Part shown: positions 26,239-35,087 of the stretch, in pieces
Position numbering within the stretch: the first letter of the stretch is position 1
Layout: each line of letters starts with the position of its first letter
Translations under genes and position numbers: made by a program
Notes under the pieces: model-generated
Told to the model about the DNA's origin: nothing
What the model saw: the letters and a program-made list of their open reading frames with translations, nothing else
Databases searched by the model: none
Source of the DNA: Streptomyces sp. NWU339
GTDB taxonomy: Bacteria; Actinomycetota; Actinomycetes; Streptomycetales; Streptomycetaceae
Direction: 5' to 3'
Assembly (NCBI RefSeq): GCF_003143855.1
Contig: NZ_QFRK01000022.1
Span: 1 to 64,000 of the forward strand
DNA length: 64,000 bases

Positions 26239-26979
26239 TCAGTTGAGATTCGTCGGTCCGCGGGTGAGCTCCGCCGCGGGCAACGACGGCAGGTGGCGGA
26301 TGATGGCCGTCTCCGTGCGCAGGAGCCTCAGCTCGTCGCGGAGCCGGGACGCCGTGTCCGGTGCCTGCAGCAGGCGCTGCTTCGTCGGCGTGTCGAGCAT
26401 CATCGCGGCGGCGACCAGATACGACACCACCCCCGGCTCGTCCGGCAGTTCCGCGCCGGTCGCCAGCGACCGCTCCCGCGCCCCCGCCAGCCGCTTCTGG
26501 TACTGGCGGAACGCCCGCAGCACCCCCTCCGCGAGCGCCCCCGCCTCCTCGCCGGGCTCCTCGGCCACCGGTTCCAGCTCGGCCGTCAGGAACGGTCCGG
26601 AGGCGTCGACCGACAGCAGGCGCATCCGGGTCGTCCCCGTCGCCAGCACCTCGAAGGTGCCGTCGGACCGCTCCCGGATCGTGGCCGCGTCGGCCACACA
26701 GCCCACCTTGTGGAAGGCCCGCAGCGGGTCCGGACCGAAGCCCGCCGCCGGGCCCCGCTCGGGTACGGCCGTCGGGTCGGGCATGCCGGGGACGCTCGGG
26801 GCGACCTCGTGGCCGTCGCGGATCGTCACGACGACGAACCGGCGCGGCTCGTCCTCGGGGGTCTTCAGAAGCTCGCGCATCATGGCGCGATAGCGCTCCT
26901 CGAAGATGTTGAGCGGAAGCACGAGCCCCGGGAACAGCACCGAGTTCAGGGGGAAGAGCGGGAGCCGGACGGTGGTCAC
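26239..26979 (-). CDS. LON peptidase substrate-binding domain protein
   Basis: 246 aa from GTG 26979. The N-terminus RLPLFPLNSVLFPGLVLPLN is the hallmark of the LON N-terminal (ASB/PUA-like) domain. No ATPase or protease domain follows, so this is a stand-alone member, common in actinobacteria. The protein binds unknown partners; protease activity is not expected. It starts 11 bases after the end of the broken gene upstream, indicating a shared transcript. Confidence 0.9.
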   Translation of the reverse strand: MTTVRLPLFPLNSVLFPGLVLPLNIFEERYRAMMRELLKTPEDEPRRFVVVTIRDGHEVAPSVPGMPDPTAVPERGPAAGFGPDPLRAFHKVGCVADAATIRERSDGTFEVLATGTTRMRLLSVDASGPFLTAELEPVAEEPGEEAGALAEGVLRAFRQYQKRLAGARERSLATGAELPDEPGVVSYLVAAAMMLDTPTKQRLLQAPDTASRLRDELRLLRTETAIIRHLPSLPAAELTRGPTNLN

Positions 26980-26990
26980 GACGCAAAAGC

Positions 26991-28064
26991 CTAATGGTCG
27001 CCGAAGCGGACCCGGCCGCCCCGTTCATTCTGTGGATGCCCGGAGCCCGGTGCGAAGGCGCCGGAGGGGGTGACGGCGGGACCGGCGGCCACCGCCGCGT
27101 ACACGTCCCGGCGCACCTCCAGGAACCGGCCGAGGGGATCGTCCGCGTCCCGGTCCCAGGGCGAGGAGGTGGCGTACGGGCCGGTGAGGCGCAGTTGCTC
27201 CAGGGCGTCCGGTCATCGCTCCAGGCGCAGGAGGACGTAGACCAGCAGGTTGCGCAGCTCGGCCGACCGGGGGTGGGCCGCCGGAAGCCGGGCGGACAGG
27301 GACGCGGCGCGGTCGGCCGCCGCCTCGAGCCGGGCGCGCGGCACCTCGGGACCGCAGCCGTCGGTGAGGTAACCGAAGGCCGCCCACAGCGGCAGCGCCT
27401 GCGTGAGCGAGCCCTCCGGCGCGTCCTGCGCGGCCTGGTCGGCGAAGTCGAAGCACTCGCGGTGCGCGCCGTGCCAGGAGGACGCCAGGTAGCGCAGGGC
27501 CGCCACATGGCAGCCGTAGTGGTGCGGGGCGCGGCGGACCGCCGCCTCCCACAGCTCCTGGAAGTACCGGTGTCCGGCGCGTGCGCCGCGGGCGTGGTCC
27601 AGGGCGAGCCGCCACGGCACGGGGTCGCGGTGGTCGGCCCGGGCGGCTGCCGTGATCAGCGGGCTCACCTCGCGCAGCGCTTCGGTACGGGCCGGTGAGT
27701 CCCAGGCGCGGTGCACCGCCCGCTGGGCGTCCACGAGCAGCCCGTCGGGGTCGTGCGGGTCGCGGGCACGCCAGGTGTCCAGCCACTCGGGGCGCGAGAG
27801 CGCGAAGGCCGCGAGCTTCCGCACCTTCCGGTCGCGGTGCTCCCAGGCCCCGCTGTGCCGGGTGGCGGCGAGCAGTTCGGCGGCGGGCGCGGGATCGCCG
27901 GCGGCGGCCCCGACCAGTGCCGGACCCAGCTCCTCGTCGGGCGCGTCGAGGAGCACCTCGTCGTCGGCGGGCAGCGCAGGGGCGATGGGCGAGGCGGTGC
28001 CCGTCTTTCCTCGCACCCGGGACGCGCGGGTGAACGCATACAGCAGAGCCATGGTGTCGACCAT
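26991..28064 (-). pseudogene. Helical-repeat (TPR-like) hypothetical gene interrupted by in-frame TGA
   Basis: The frame from ATG 28064 (MVDTMALLYAFTRASRV) runs 283 codons to TGA 27213-27215. The same frame then stays open with fully coding-like sequence for about 73 more codons to TAG 26991. The post-stop part includes PDALEQLRLTGPYATSSPWD and PLGRFLEVRRDVYAAVA, a sensible helical continuation with normal third-position GC. The upstream part has repeated helical blocks (DHARGARAGHRYFQELWEAA; ECFDFADQAAQDAPEGSLTQ). So either a nonsense mutation truncates the protein or this is a sequencing difference. Function unknown. If translated only to 27213 it gives a 283-aa protein. Confidence 0.7.
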
Positions 28065-28216
28065 TGAAAGACCGCAGGTCACAGCAGCGCCAGACCCTTC
28101 ATGGAAGTCGCGGAAAGTTGTACGCCAACCGGTCAAGGCCGGGTAAAAAGCCCTGGGCCCGCCGGGACTGCCGGAGCCGCGGGGAGTGCTGTCGGGACTG
28201 CGCCGGGCAAGGCCGG

Positions 28217-29794
28217 TCAGAGGCGGCGCAGGGTTCGGGTGGCCCCCGCCGCCACCGTTGTGGCGAGGATCCAGCCCAGCAGGATGAACGCCGCCGCGAG
28301 CCACTGCCAGCCGCCGCGCAGCTGCCAGAACCCCACCTGGCCCAGGTCGATCACCGGCAGCAGCAGGTCCAGGGCGAAAAGGGCGGGATTCCACGTCGGA
28401 TGCTCGCCGTCCTTGATGGGCGGATGGTGCGCGTGTGCGAACGCCAGTGAGCCACCCGCCCACAGCACCGCCATCCACACCGCGGCCCGCCCCGGCCGGT
28501 AGCCGTAGGCGACCGTCCAGTCCTGTGCGTAGCCCCACAGCTTGGCCGCCACCGGCAGGCTCTCGCGGCGCCTGCGCTGCTTGGCGAGCAGCACCTCGCG
28601 GGCGTCCTCGTCCTCGCCGCCCGCCCGCAGCACGGCGGCCAGCCGCTCGTACGGCTCCGGGGTGTACTCGGCGCTCGCCGCGGCCACCCACTCCAGCCGC
28701 TCCGCCAGCGAGAACGGCCCGCGCGGCACGAGGGTCTCGTAGACGAAGCCGCCCATGTGCAGCCGGCCGGGCCCCGGCCAGCTGTCCGCCCGGTCCACCA
28801 GATTGACCACCCGCGCTCCCGACAGCGTCACCCGCCCGCGGGCCGGCCGCTCCCCGAGGAACCGCAGCTCCGGCGTCTGCACCCGGCGCAGCGACAGCTC
28901 CTGGTCGTCGGTCAGGGTGAACCGGGCCCGCTCGAAGTCGACCGCGTCCCCGAACCGCCCGTCGTCCAGCCGCACCCCGCCCCGGCACTCGAACCGCTGT
29001 ATCCGCGTCCCGCGCGCCGGTGTCATCCCGCTCCTCGCCTGGGAACCGACCCCGGCGGGCGTCAGATACAGCGACCGCTCGACGGTCAGCTGGGGCGCGT
29101 TCAGCGCGAGCCGGGCGGACGGATTGTCCAGCAGGGCCCCGCGCAGACTCAGCGAGACACCTATCTGCGCGGTCCGCAGGCTCAGTTCGCCGTGCGACTC
29201 CAGCAGCTCGGCCTGGAGGTCCTGGCCGACGGTCATGCCGTCCGCGGCGATCGAGCGGCCGCTGCGGTCGCGGTGCACGATCGCCTGGTTGAGCAGCAGA
29301 TCCGTACCGATCTGGGCATCGGTCAGCCGTATGCCGCCCGGGAACCGGCAGCGCGGCAGATGCAGATCGCCCTCCGTCTGCAACCGGGCCGCCTCCAGAC
29401 GCGGCACCGAGCAGTCCACCAGCCGCATCGTGGTGAACCGGGCCTCCGGCAGCAGCACGTCCCGCTCGAAGCGGCAGTCGCGCATCTCGACGTACGGCGC
29501 CACCGTGCCGCCCGCGAGGTCCAGCACACCGCTGATCCGCACTCCGACCAGCTTCAGTGAGGAGACCCGCCCGGCCAGCGGGGGCGGTCCGTCCAGCAGG
29601 AGCCAGCACACGACACGGGCCCGCACGGTCCGCTCGGGCCCCCACGGGTGCCCTCCGTGCGGATCGTCGACGACGCCGTCCCCGCTGCTCAGGTCGTACA
29701 CGCTGCCGTTGCGGAAGGCCTGCCACATGCCCGCCTCCACGGCGGTCAGGTCGTCCGGCGGCTCCCCGGCGCGCGGCCCCGCCCCCTCGGTCAC
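28217..29794 (-). CDS. Pentapeptide-like membrane protein
   Basis: 525 aa; GTG 29794 is chosen because GAAAGG lies nine bases ahead. Residues about 60-330 are a regular array of short strands with A/L-x-x-x-x spacing (LEAARLQTEGDLHLPRCRFP; GGIRLTDAQIGTDLLLNQAI), the look of a right-handed beta-helix of the pentapeptide type. The C-terminal 150 residues contain two to three membrane segments (WMAVLWAGGSLAFAHAH; WLAAAFILLGWILATTVAAG). Such proteins are often annotated as membrane-associated oxidoreductases without proof. Divergent from the his operon. Confidence 0.75.
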   Translation of the reverse strand: MTEGAGPRAGEPPDDLTAVEAGMWQAFRNGSVYDLSSGDGVVDDPHGGHPWGPERTVRARVVCWLLLDGPPPLAGRVSSLKLVGVRISGVLDLAGGTVAPYVEMRDCRFERDVLLPEARFTTMRLVDCSVPRLEAARLQTEGDLHLPRCRFPGGIRLTDAQIGTDLLLNQAIVHRDRSGRSIAADGMTVGQDLQAELLESHGELSLRTAQIGVSLSLRGALLDNPSARLALNAPQLTVERSLYLTPAGVGSQARSGMTPARGTRIQRFECRGGVRLDDGRFGDAVDFERARFTLTDDQELSLRRVQTPELRFLGERPARGRVTLSGARVVNLVDRADSWPGPGRLHMGGFVYETLVPRGPFSLAERLEWVAAASAEYTPEPYERLAAVLRAGGEDEDAREVLLAKQRRRRESLPVAAKLWGYAQDWTVAYGYRPGRAAVWMAVLWAGGSLAFAHAHHPPIKDGEHPTWNPALFALDLLLPVIDLGQVGFWQLRGGWQWLAAAFILLGWILATTVAAGATRTLRRL

Positions 29795-30031
29795 GTCCTT
29801 CACCCTTTCTCGAGTATTTCCTCGGATCTCTCCTCGGACTCTTTCCTCGGATACTTGCGAGTTCGTCTCTTCGCACAACTCGTACAACAGGTCATGCCCA
29901 CCCGGTGACCTTTCGAACACAGAAAGTAAGAAGGCTCTTCCCGGCGTGCACAATGCGTCACCAGGAGGGACTCGTATCAGCCACTGGAACGCTCGCACGG
30001 CGTCCGGCGCGGGTCTGAGAGAATTGACCCC
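29795..30031. other. Divergent promoter region between the beta-helix gene and hisD
   Basis: 237 bases. Contains three copies of TCCTCGGA (29819-29826, 29831-29838, 29844-29851) at 12-13 base spacing, framed by a near-inverted pair CGAGTAT/ATACTTG. These lie in the leader of the minus-strand gene. The promoter of the his operon should be in the right half; no clear -10/-35 pair could be assigned. Confidence 0.5.
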
Positions 30032-31372
30032 GTGCTGCAAGATTCCTTCCTGGCCCGAATCGATCTGCGCGGCGACGCCCTCCCCGAGGGCCCCGCCCTG
30101 CGCGCCCTGCTGCCCCGAGCCGACTTCGACGTCGCGGCCGCCCTGGAGAAGGTGCGGCCCATCTGCGAGGACGTGCATCATCGGGGCGACGCGGCGCTGA
30201 TCGACTTCACCGAGCGGTTCGACGGCGTGCGTCTGGAGTCCGTCCGGGTGCCGGCGCGGGCCCTCGCCGACGCGCTGGAGCAGCTGGACCCGGCCGTGCG
30301 CGCGGCCCTCGAGGAGTCCATCCGCCGCGCCCGCCTCGTCCACCGCGCACAGCGCCGCACCACCCACACCACCCAGGTCGTGCCCGGCGGCACGGTCACC
30401 GAGAAGTGGGTGCCCGTCGACCGCGTGGGCCTGTACGCGCCCGGCGGCCGGTCCGTCTACCCGTCCTCCGTGATCATGAACGCCGTCCCGGCCCAGGAGG
30501 CCGGCGTCGAGTCGATCGCGCTGGCCTCGCCGGCCCAGAAGGAGTTCGGCGGCCTGCCGCACCCGACGATCCTCGCCGCGTGCGCGCTGCTCGGCGTCGA
30601 CGAGGTGTACGCCGCGGGCGGCGCCACCGCCGTCGCGATGTTCGCCCACGGCACCGAGTCCTGCCCGCCCGCCACCATGGTCACCGGCCCCGGCAACATC
30701 TGGGTCGCCGCCGCCAAGCGCTACTTCACCGGCAAGATCGGCATCGACGCCGAGGCCGGCCCGACCGAGATCGCGATCCTCGCCGACGCCACGGCCGACC
30801 CGGTGCACGTCGCCTCCGACCTGATCAGCCAGGCCGAGCACGACCCGCTGGCCGCCGCCGTCCTCGTCACCGACTCCGCGGACCTCGCGGACGCGGTGGA
30901 GAAGGAACTGGAGCCGCAGGTCAAGGCCACCAAGCACATCGAGGACCGGATCGTACCGGCGCTCGCCGGCCGGCAGTCCGCGATCGTGCTGGTCGACGGC
31001 CTCGACGAGGGCCTGCGCGTGGTCGACGCCTACGGCGCCGAGCACCTGGAGATCCAGACCGCCGACGCCGCCGCGCTCGCCGACCGGGTGCGCAACGCCG
31101 GCGCGATCTTCGTCGGCCCCTGGTCCCCCGTCTCCCTGGGCGACTACGCGGCCGGCTCCAACCACGTCCTGCCCACCGGCGGCTGCGCCTGCCACTCCTC
31201 GGGCCTGTCCGTCCAGTCCTTCCTGCGCGGCATCCACATCGTCGACTACACCGAGGACGCGCTGGCCGACGTCGCGCACCACGTGGTCACGCTGGCCGAG
31301 GCGGAGGACCTGCCCGCGCACGGCGCGGCGATCAAGGCGAGGTTCGGCTGGAAGGTGCCCGAGAGCAAGTGA
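30032..31372 (+). CDS. hisD: Histidinol dehydrogenase
   Basis: Last two oxidations of histidine synthesis (histidinol to histidine, NAD and zinc dependent). 446 aa from GTG 30032. Conserved blocks include VDRVGLYAPGGRSVYPSSV, MVTGPGNIWVAAAKR, GPTEIAILAD, DLISQAEHDP and the zinc-binding C-terminal region SNHVLPTGGCACHSSGLSVQ. First gene of the his operon; its stop overlaps the hisC start by 4 bases. Start choice is uncertain by a few residues. Confidence 0.97.
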   Translation: MLQDSFLARIDLRGDALPEGPALRALLPRADFDVAAALEKVRPICEDVHHRGDAALIDFTERFDGVRLESVRVPARALADALEQLDPAVRAALEESIRRARLVHRAQRRTTHTTQVVPGGTVTEKWVPVDRVGLYAPGGRSVYPSSVIMNAVPAQEAGVESIALASPAQKEFGGLPHPTILAACALLGVDEVYAAGGATAVAMFAHGTESCPPATMVTGPGNIWVAAAKRYFTGKIGIDAEAGPTEIAILADATADPVHVASDLISQAEHDPLAAAVLVTDSADLADAVEKELEPQVKATKHIEDRIVPALAGRQSAIVLVDGLDEGLRVVDAYGAEHLEIQTADAAALADRVRNAGAIFVGPWSPVSLGDYAAGSNHVLPTGGCACHSSGLSVQSFLRGIHIVDYTEDALADVAHHVVTLAEAEDLPAHGAAIKARFGWKVPESK

Positions 31373-32517
31373 ACGAAACGAACGTCACCATCGACGACCT
31401 CCCCGTACGGGACGAGCTGCGCGGCAAGTCCCCCTACGGCGCGCCCCAGCTGGACGTCCCCGTACGGCTGAACACCAACGAGAACCCCTACCCGCTGCCC
31501 GAGCCGCTCGTCGAGCGGATCGCCGAGCGGGTCCGCGAGGCCGCCCGGCACCTCAACCGCTACCCCGACCGGGACGCGGTCGAGCTGCGCACCAGGCTGG
31601 CCGAGTACCTGACGAAGACCGGCTCGCACCCCGTCGACGTCCAGAACGTCTGGGCGGCCAACGGCTCCAACGAGGTCATCCAGCAACTGCTGCAGACCTT
31701 CGGCGGGCCCGGCCGCAGGGCGATCGGCTTCGAGCCGTCGTACTCGATGCACGGACTCATCGCGCGCGGCACCGGCACCGAATGGATCTCCGAACCCCGG
31801 GGCGAAGACTTCACCGTCGACGTGCCCGCCGCCGAGAAGGCGATCGCCGAGCACCGCCCGGACGTCGTCTTCGTCACCACCCCCAACAACCCCACCGGCA
31901 ACGCGGTCCCGGCCGAGACGGTCCTCGCGCTGTACGAGGCCGCCCAGGCGGCCAAGCCGTCGATGGTGGTCGTGGACGAGGCGTACGTCGAGTTCAGCCA
32001 CGGCGACTCGCTGCTGCCGCTGCTCGAGGGACGCCCGAACCTCGTCGTCTCCCGCACCATGTCGAAGGCGTTCGGCGCGGCGGGCCTGCGTCTGGGCTAC
32101 CTCGCCGCGCATCCGGCGGTCGTGGACGCCGTGCAGCTCGTCCGGCTGCCCTACCACCTGTCGGCGATCACCCAGGCGACCGCACTGGCCGCCCTGGAGC
32201 ACACCGACACGCTGCTGCAGTACGTCGAGCAGCTGAAGCGGGAGCGGGACCGGCTGGTCACCGAACTGCGCGGCCTCGGCTACGACGTGACCGCGTCCGA
32301 CGCGAACTTCGTCCAGTTCGGCACGTTCGCGGACGCCCACGTGGTCTGGCAGAAGATCCTCGACCGGGGCGTCCTGGTCCGGGACAACGGCGTACCGGGA
32401 CGGCTGCGGGTCACCGCGGGCACCCCGGCCGAGAACGACGCGTTCCTCGACGCGGTCCGTGAACTGGTCAGTTACGTGGGGGCCACCCCCACACCCCCTA
32501 AGGAGCAGAGCGCATGA
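31369..32517 (+). CDS. hisC: Histidinol-phosphate aminotransferase
   Basis: 382 aa from GTG 31369, coupled to hisD. PLP-dependent fold type I enzyme with the PLP lysine K233 in SRTMSKAFGAAGLRLGYL, the NPTG loop TPNNPTGNAV and VVDEAYVEF. Converts imidazole-acetol phosphate to histidinol phosphate with glutamate. A small hairpin (GTGGGGG/CCCCCAC, 32476-32492) lies near its 3' end just ahead of the hisB ribosome site. The stop overlaps hisB by ATGA. Confidence 0.97.
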   Translation: MNETNVTIDDLPVRDELRGKSPYGAPQLDVPVRLNTNENPYPLPEPLVERIAERVREAARHLNRYPDRDAVELRTRLAEYLTKTGSHPVDVQNVWAANGSNEVIQQLLQTFGGPGRRAIGFEPSYSMHGLIARGTGTEWISEPRGEDFTVDVPAAEKAIAEHRPDVVFVTTPNNPTGNAVPAETVLALYEAAQAAKPSMVVVDEAYVEFSHGDSLLPLLEGRPNLVVSRTMSKAFGAAGLRLGYLAAHPAVVDAVQLVRLPYHLSAITQATALAALEHTDTLLQYVEQLKRERDRLVTELRGLGYDVTASDANFVQFGTFADAHVVWQKILDRGVLVRDNGVPGRLRVTAGTPAENDAFLDAVRELVSYVGATPTPPKEQSA

Positions 32518-33107
32518 GCCGCGTAGGACGCGTGCAGCGGACGACGAAGGAGACGTCGGTCCTCGTCGAGATCGACCTCGACGGCACCGGAAAGACGGAG
32601 ATCTCCACCGGGGTCGGCTTCTACGACCACATGCTCGACCAGATCGGCCGGCACGGTCTGTTCGACCTGACCGTGAAGACCGAGGGCGACCTGCACATCG
32701 ACTCCCACCACACCATCGAGGACACCGCCCTCGCCCTCGGTGCCGCCTTCAAGCAGGCGCTCGGCGACAAGACGGGCATCTACCGCTTCGGCAACTGCAC
32801 GGTCCCCCTGGACGAGTCCCTCGCCCAGGTCACCGTCGACCTGTCCGGCCGCCCCTACCTCGTGCACACCGAGCCCGAGAAGATGGCGCCGATGATCGGC
32901 GAGTACGACACCACGATGACCCGGCACATCCTGGAGTCCTTCGTCGCCCAGGCCCAGGTCGCCCTGCACGTGCACGTGCCCTACGGGCGCAACGCGCACC
33001 ACATCGTGGAGTGCCAGTTCAAGGCGCTGGCCCGAGCCCTGCGGTACGCGTCCGAACGCGACCCCCGCGCGGCGGGCATCCTGCCCTCCACGAAGGGCGC
33101 CCTGTAA
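32514..33107 (+). CDS. hisB: Imidazoleglycerol-phosphate dehydratase
   Basis: 197 aa from ATG 32514, with AAGGAG ahead and a 4-base overlap with hisC. Metal-binding histidine motifs FYDHMLDQ, DSHHTIEDT and RNAHHIVE are all present. This is the monofunctional dehydratase; histidinol-phosphatase activity is not fused, so that enzyme must be encoded elsewhere. Confidence 0.98.
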   Translation: MSRVGRVQRTTKETSVLVEIDLDGTGKTEISTGVGFYDHMLDQIGRHGLFDLTVKTEGDLHIDSHHTIEDTALALGAAFKQALGDKTGIYRFGNCTVPLDESLAQVTVDLSGRPYLVHTEPEKMAPMIGEYDTTMTRHILESFVAQAQVALHVHVPYGRNAHHIVECQFKALARALRYASERDPRAAGILPSTKGAL

Positions 33108-33109
33108 GC

Positions 33110-33268
33110 ATGAACGGCCTGTCCACCGCCCTGATCGTCGTCGGCCTGTTCTTCGTCGGCGGGGTCGTCTCGTTCATCAGGCAGAAGATGCCCAAGGGTG
33201 TCGTCGTGGTGCTCGCGATCGGCGCCGCGATGTGTCTGACCGCCGGCGTCCTCCGGCTGGAGGTGTGA
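33110..33268 (+). CDS. Small membrane protein within the his operon
   Basis: 52 aa from ATG 33110, two bases after hisB and two before hisH. Two hydrophobic segments (TALIVVGLFFVGGVVSFI and GVVVVLAIGAAMCLTAGVL) flank a short basic loop RQKMPKG, so it should be a two-helix hairpin in the membrane. The tight fit between his genes argues for co-translation. Function unknown; the position is conserved in streptomycetes as far as I recall. Confidence 0.8.
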   Translation: MNGLSTALIVVGLFFVGGVVSFIRQKMPKGVVVVLAIGAAMCLTAGVLRLEV

Positions 33269-33270
33269 CC

Positions 33271-33912
33271 GTGAGCGCCACCAAGCGGGTCGTGGTCTTC
33301 GACTACGGCTTCGGCAACGTCCGCTCCGCCGAACGCGCCCTCGCACGTGCGGGCGCCGACGTGGAGATCACCCGCGACTTCGACACGGCGATGAACGCCG
33401 ACGGCCTGCTCGTCCCCGGCGTCGGCGCCTTCGCCGCCTGCATGAAGGGCCTCAGGGAGGCCAGGGGCGACTGGATCATCGACCGCCGGCTGTCCGGCGG
33501 CCGGCCCGTGATGGGCATCTGCGTCGGCATGCAGATCCTGTTCGCGCGGGGCATCGAACACGGCGTCGAGACCGAGGGCATGGACGAGTGGCCCGGCTCG
33601 GTCGAGCCGCTGCGGGCCGACATCGTGCCCCACATGGGCTGGAACACCGTGGACGTGCCGGCCGGCTCCGAGCTGTTCGCCGGCCTGGACGCGGACGCCC
33701 GCTTCTACTTCGTGCACTCCTACGCCGTCCACGACTGGACCCTCCCGGCGGACAACCCGGTGATGCGGGCGCCGACGGTCACCTGGTCCACGCACGGCGA
33801 ACCGTTCGTCGCCGCAGTGGAGAACGGTGCCCTGTGGGCGACGCAGTTCCACCCCGAGAAGTCCGGCGACGCCGGCGCCCAGCTCCTCACCAACTGGATC
33901 GGAACCCTGTAG
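33271..33912 (+). CDS. hisH: Imidazole glycerol phosphate synthase, glutaminase subunit
   Basis: 213 aa from GTG 33271. Class I glutamine amidotransferase with the nucleophile in GICVGMQILF and the His/Glu of the triad in TQFHPEKSGD. It feeds ammonia to HisF (35084). Four bases separate it from priA. Confidence 0.97.
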   Translation: MSATKRVVVFDYGFGNVRSAERALARAGADVEITRDFDTAMNADGLLVPGVGAFAACMKGLREARGDWIIDRRLSGGRPVMGICVGMQILFARGIEHGVETEGMDEWPGSVEPLRADIVPHMGWNTVDVPAGSELFAGLDADARFYFVHSYAVHDWTLPADNPVMRAPTVTWSTHGEPFVAAVENGALWATQFHPEKSGDAGAQLLTNWIGTL

Positions 33913-33916
33913 CGAC

Positions 33917-34639
33917 ATGGCCAAGCTCGAACTCCTCCCCGCCGTCGACGTCCGCGACGGCCAGGCCGTCCGCCTCGTGCACGGCGAGTCCGGCACCGAG
34001 ACCTCCTACGGATCCCCCCTGGAGGCCGCGCTCGCCTGGCAGCGCTCGGGTGCCGAGTGGCTGCACCTGGTCGACCTGGACGCCGCGTTCGGCACCGGCG
34101 ACAACCGCGAGCTGATCGCCGAGGTCGCCCGCGCCATGGACATCAAGGTGGAACTGTCCGGAGGCATCCGCGACGACGCCTCCCTGGCCGCCGCCCTGGC
34201 CACCGGCTGCACCCGCGTGAACCTCGGCACCGCCGCCCTGGAGACCCCCGAATGGGTCGCCAAGGTCATCGCCGAGCACGGCGACAAGATCGCCGTCGGC
34301 CTCGACGTGCGCGGCACCACCCTCCGCGGACGCGGCTGGACCCGGGACGGCGGCGACCTCTACGAGACGCTGGAGCGCCTCAACAAGGAGGGCTGCGCGC
34401 GGTACGTCGTCACCGACATCGCCAAGGACGGCACCCTCCAGGGCCCGAACCTGGAGCTGCTGAAGAACGTCTGCGCCGCCACCGACCGCCCCGTGGTGGC
34501 CTCCGGCGGCGTGTCCTCGCTGGACGACCTGCGGGCCATCGCCGAGCTCGTCCCGCTCGGCGTCGAGGGCTCCATCGTGGGCAAGGCCCTGTACGCGAAG
34601 GCGTTCACCCTGGAAGAGGCCCTGGAGGCCACCTCGTGA
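33917..34639 (+). CDS. priA: Bifunctional phosphoribosyl isomerase A (HisA/TrpF activities)
   Basis: 240 aa from ATG 33917. A (beta/alpha)8 barrel with catalytic Asp residues in LLPAVDVRDGQAVRL and VGLDVRGTTL, and the Arg-rich loop RGRGWTRDGG characteristic of PriA. In Streptomyces and Mycobacterium this enzyme isomerises both ProFAR (histidine) and phosphoribosyl anthranilate (tryptophan). No trpF is present among the trp genes here, consistent with that dual role. It sits between hisH and ridA. Confidence 0.95.
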   Translation: MAKLELLPAVDVRDGQAVRLVHGESGTETSYGSPLEAALAWQRSGAEWLHLVDLDAAFGTGDNRELIAEVARAMDIKVELSGGIRDDASLAAALATGCTRVNLGTAALETPEWVAKVIAEHGDKIAVGLDVRGTTLRGRGWTRDGGDLYETLERLNKEGCARYVVTDIAKDGTLQGPNLELLKNVCAATDRPVVASGGVSSLDDLRAIAELVPLGVEGSIVGKALYAKAFTLEEALEATS

Positions 34640-34655
34640 AGAAGGACGCGGTGCG

Positions 34656-35087
34656 ATGACGGCCGAAGCCGTACGGCGCGTGCGGGGCGAGAGCCCCTGG
34701 GAGGACTCCTTCGGCTGCGCACGCGCCGTCGCGGCGGGCGACCGCGTCCTGGTGGGCGGCACCACCGCGTTCAAGGGCGACGTGCTGTACGGGGAGGGCG
34801 ACCCGTACGAACAGGCCAGGGTCGCCTTCGGCACCGCCCTGGAGGCGATCGCCGAGTTCGGGCTCGGCGTCGACTCCGTGATCCGCACGCGCGTGCACAT
34901 CGCGCACTCGCGGGACATCGACGCGGTGGGCCGCGCCCACAAAGAGCTGTTCGACCCGGTGCGCCCGGTGACCAGCCTCCTGGTGGTGGAGGGCTTCATG
35001 GACTCGCGCGTACTGGTGTCGGTCGAAGTGGAAGCATTCCGAGGACATCAGAGGCACTCGGCGGACATAGAGGAGCACGGTTCATGA
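34656..35087 (+). CDS. RidA/YjgF family protein in the his operon
   Basis: 143 aa from ATG 34656. Conserved RidA segments include CARAVAAGDRVLVGGTTAF and FDPVRPVTSLLVVEGF with the conserved Arg. RidA proteins hydrolyse reactive enamine/imine intermediates released by PLP enzymes. Its place between priA and hisF, with an ATGA overlap into hisF, suggests it protects this pathway or HisC. The C-terminal 20 residues (GHQRHSADIEEHGS) are extra. Confidence 0.88.
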   Translation: MTAEAVRRVRGESPWEDSFGCARAVAAGDRVLVGGTTAFKGDVLYGEGDPYEQARVAFGTALEAIAEFGLGVDSVIRTRVHIAHSRDIDAVGRAHKELFDPVRPVTSLLVVEGFMDSRVLVSVEVEAFRGHQRHSADIEEHGS

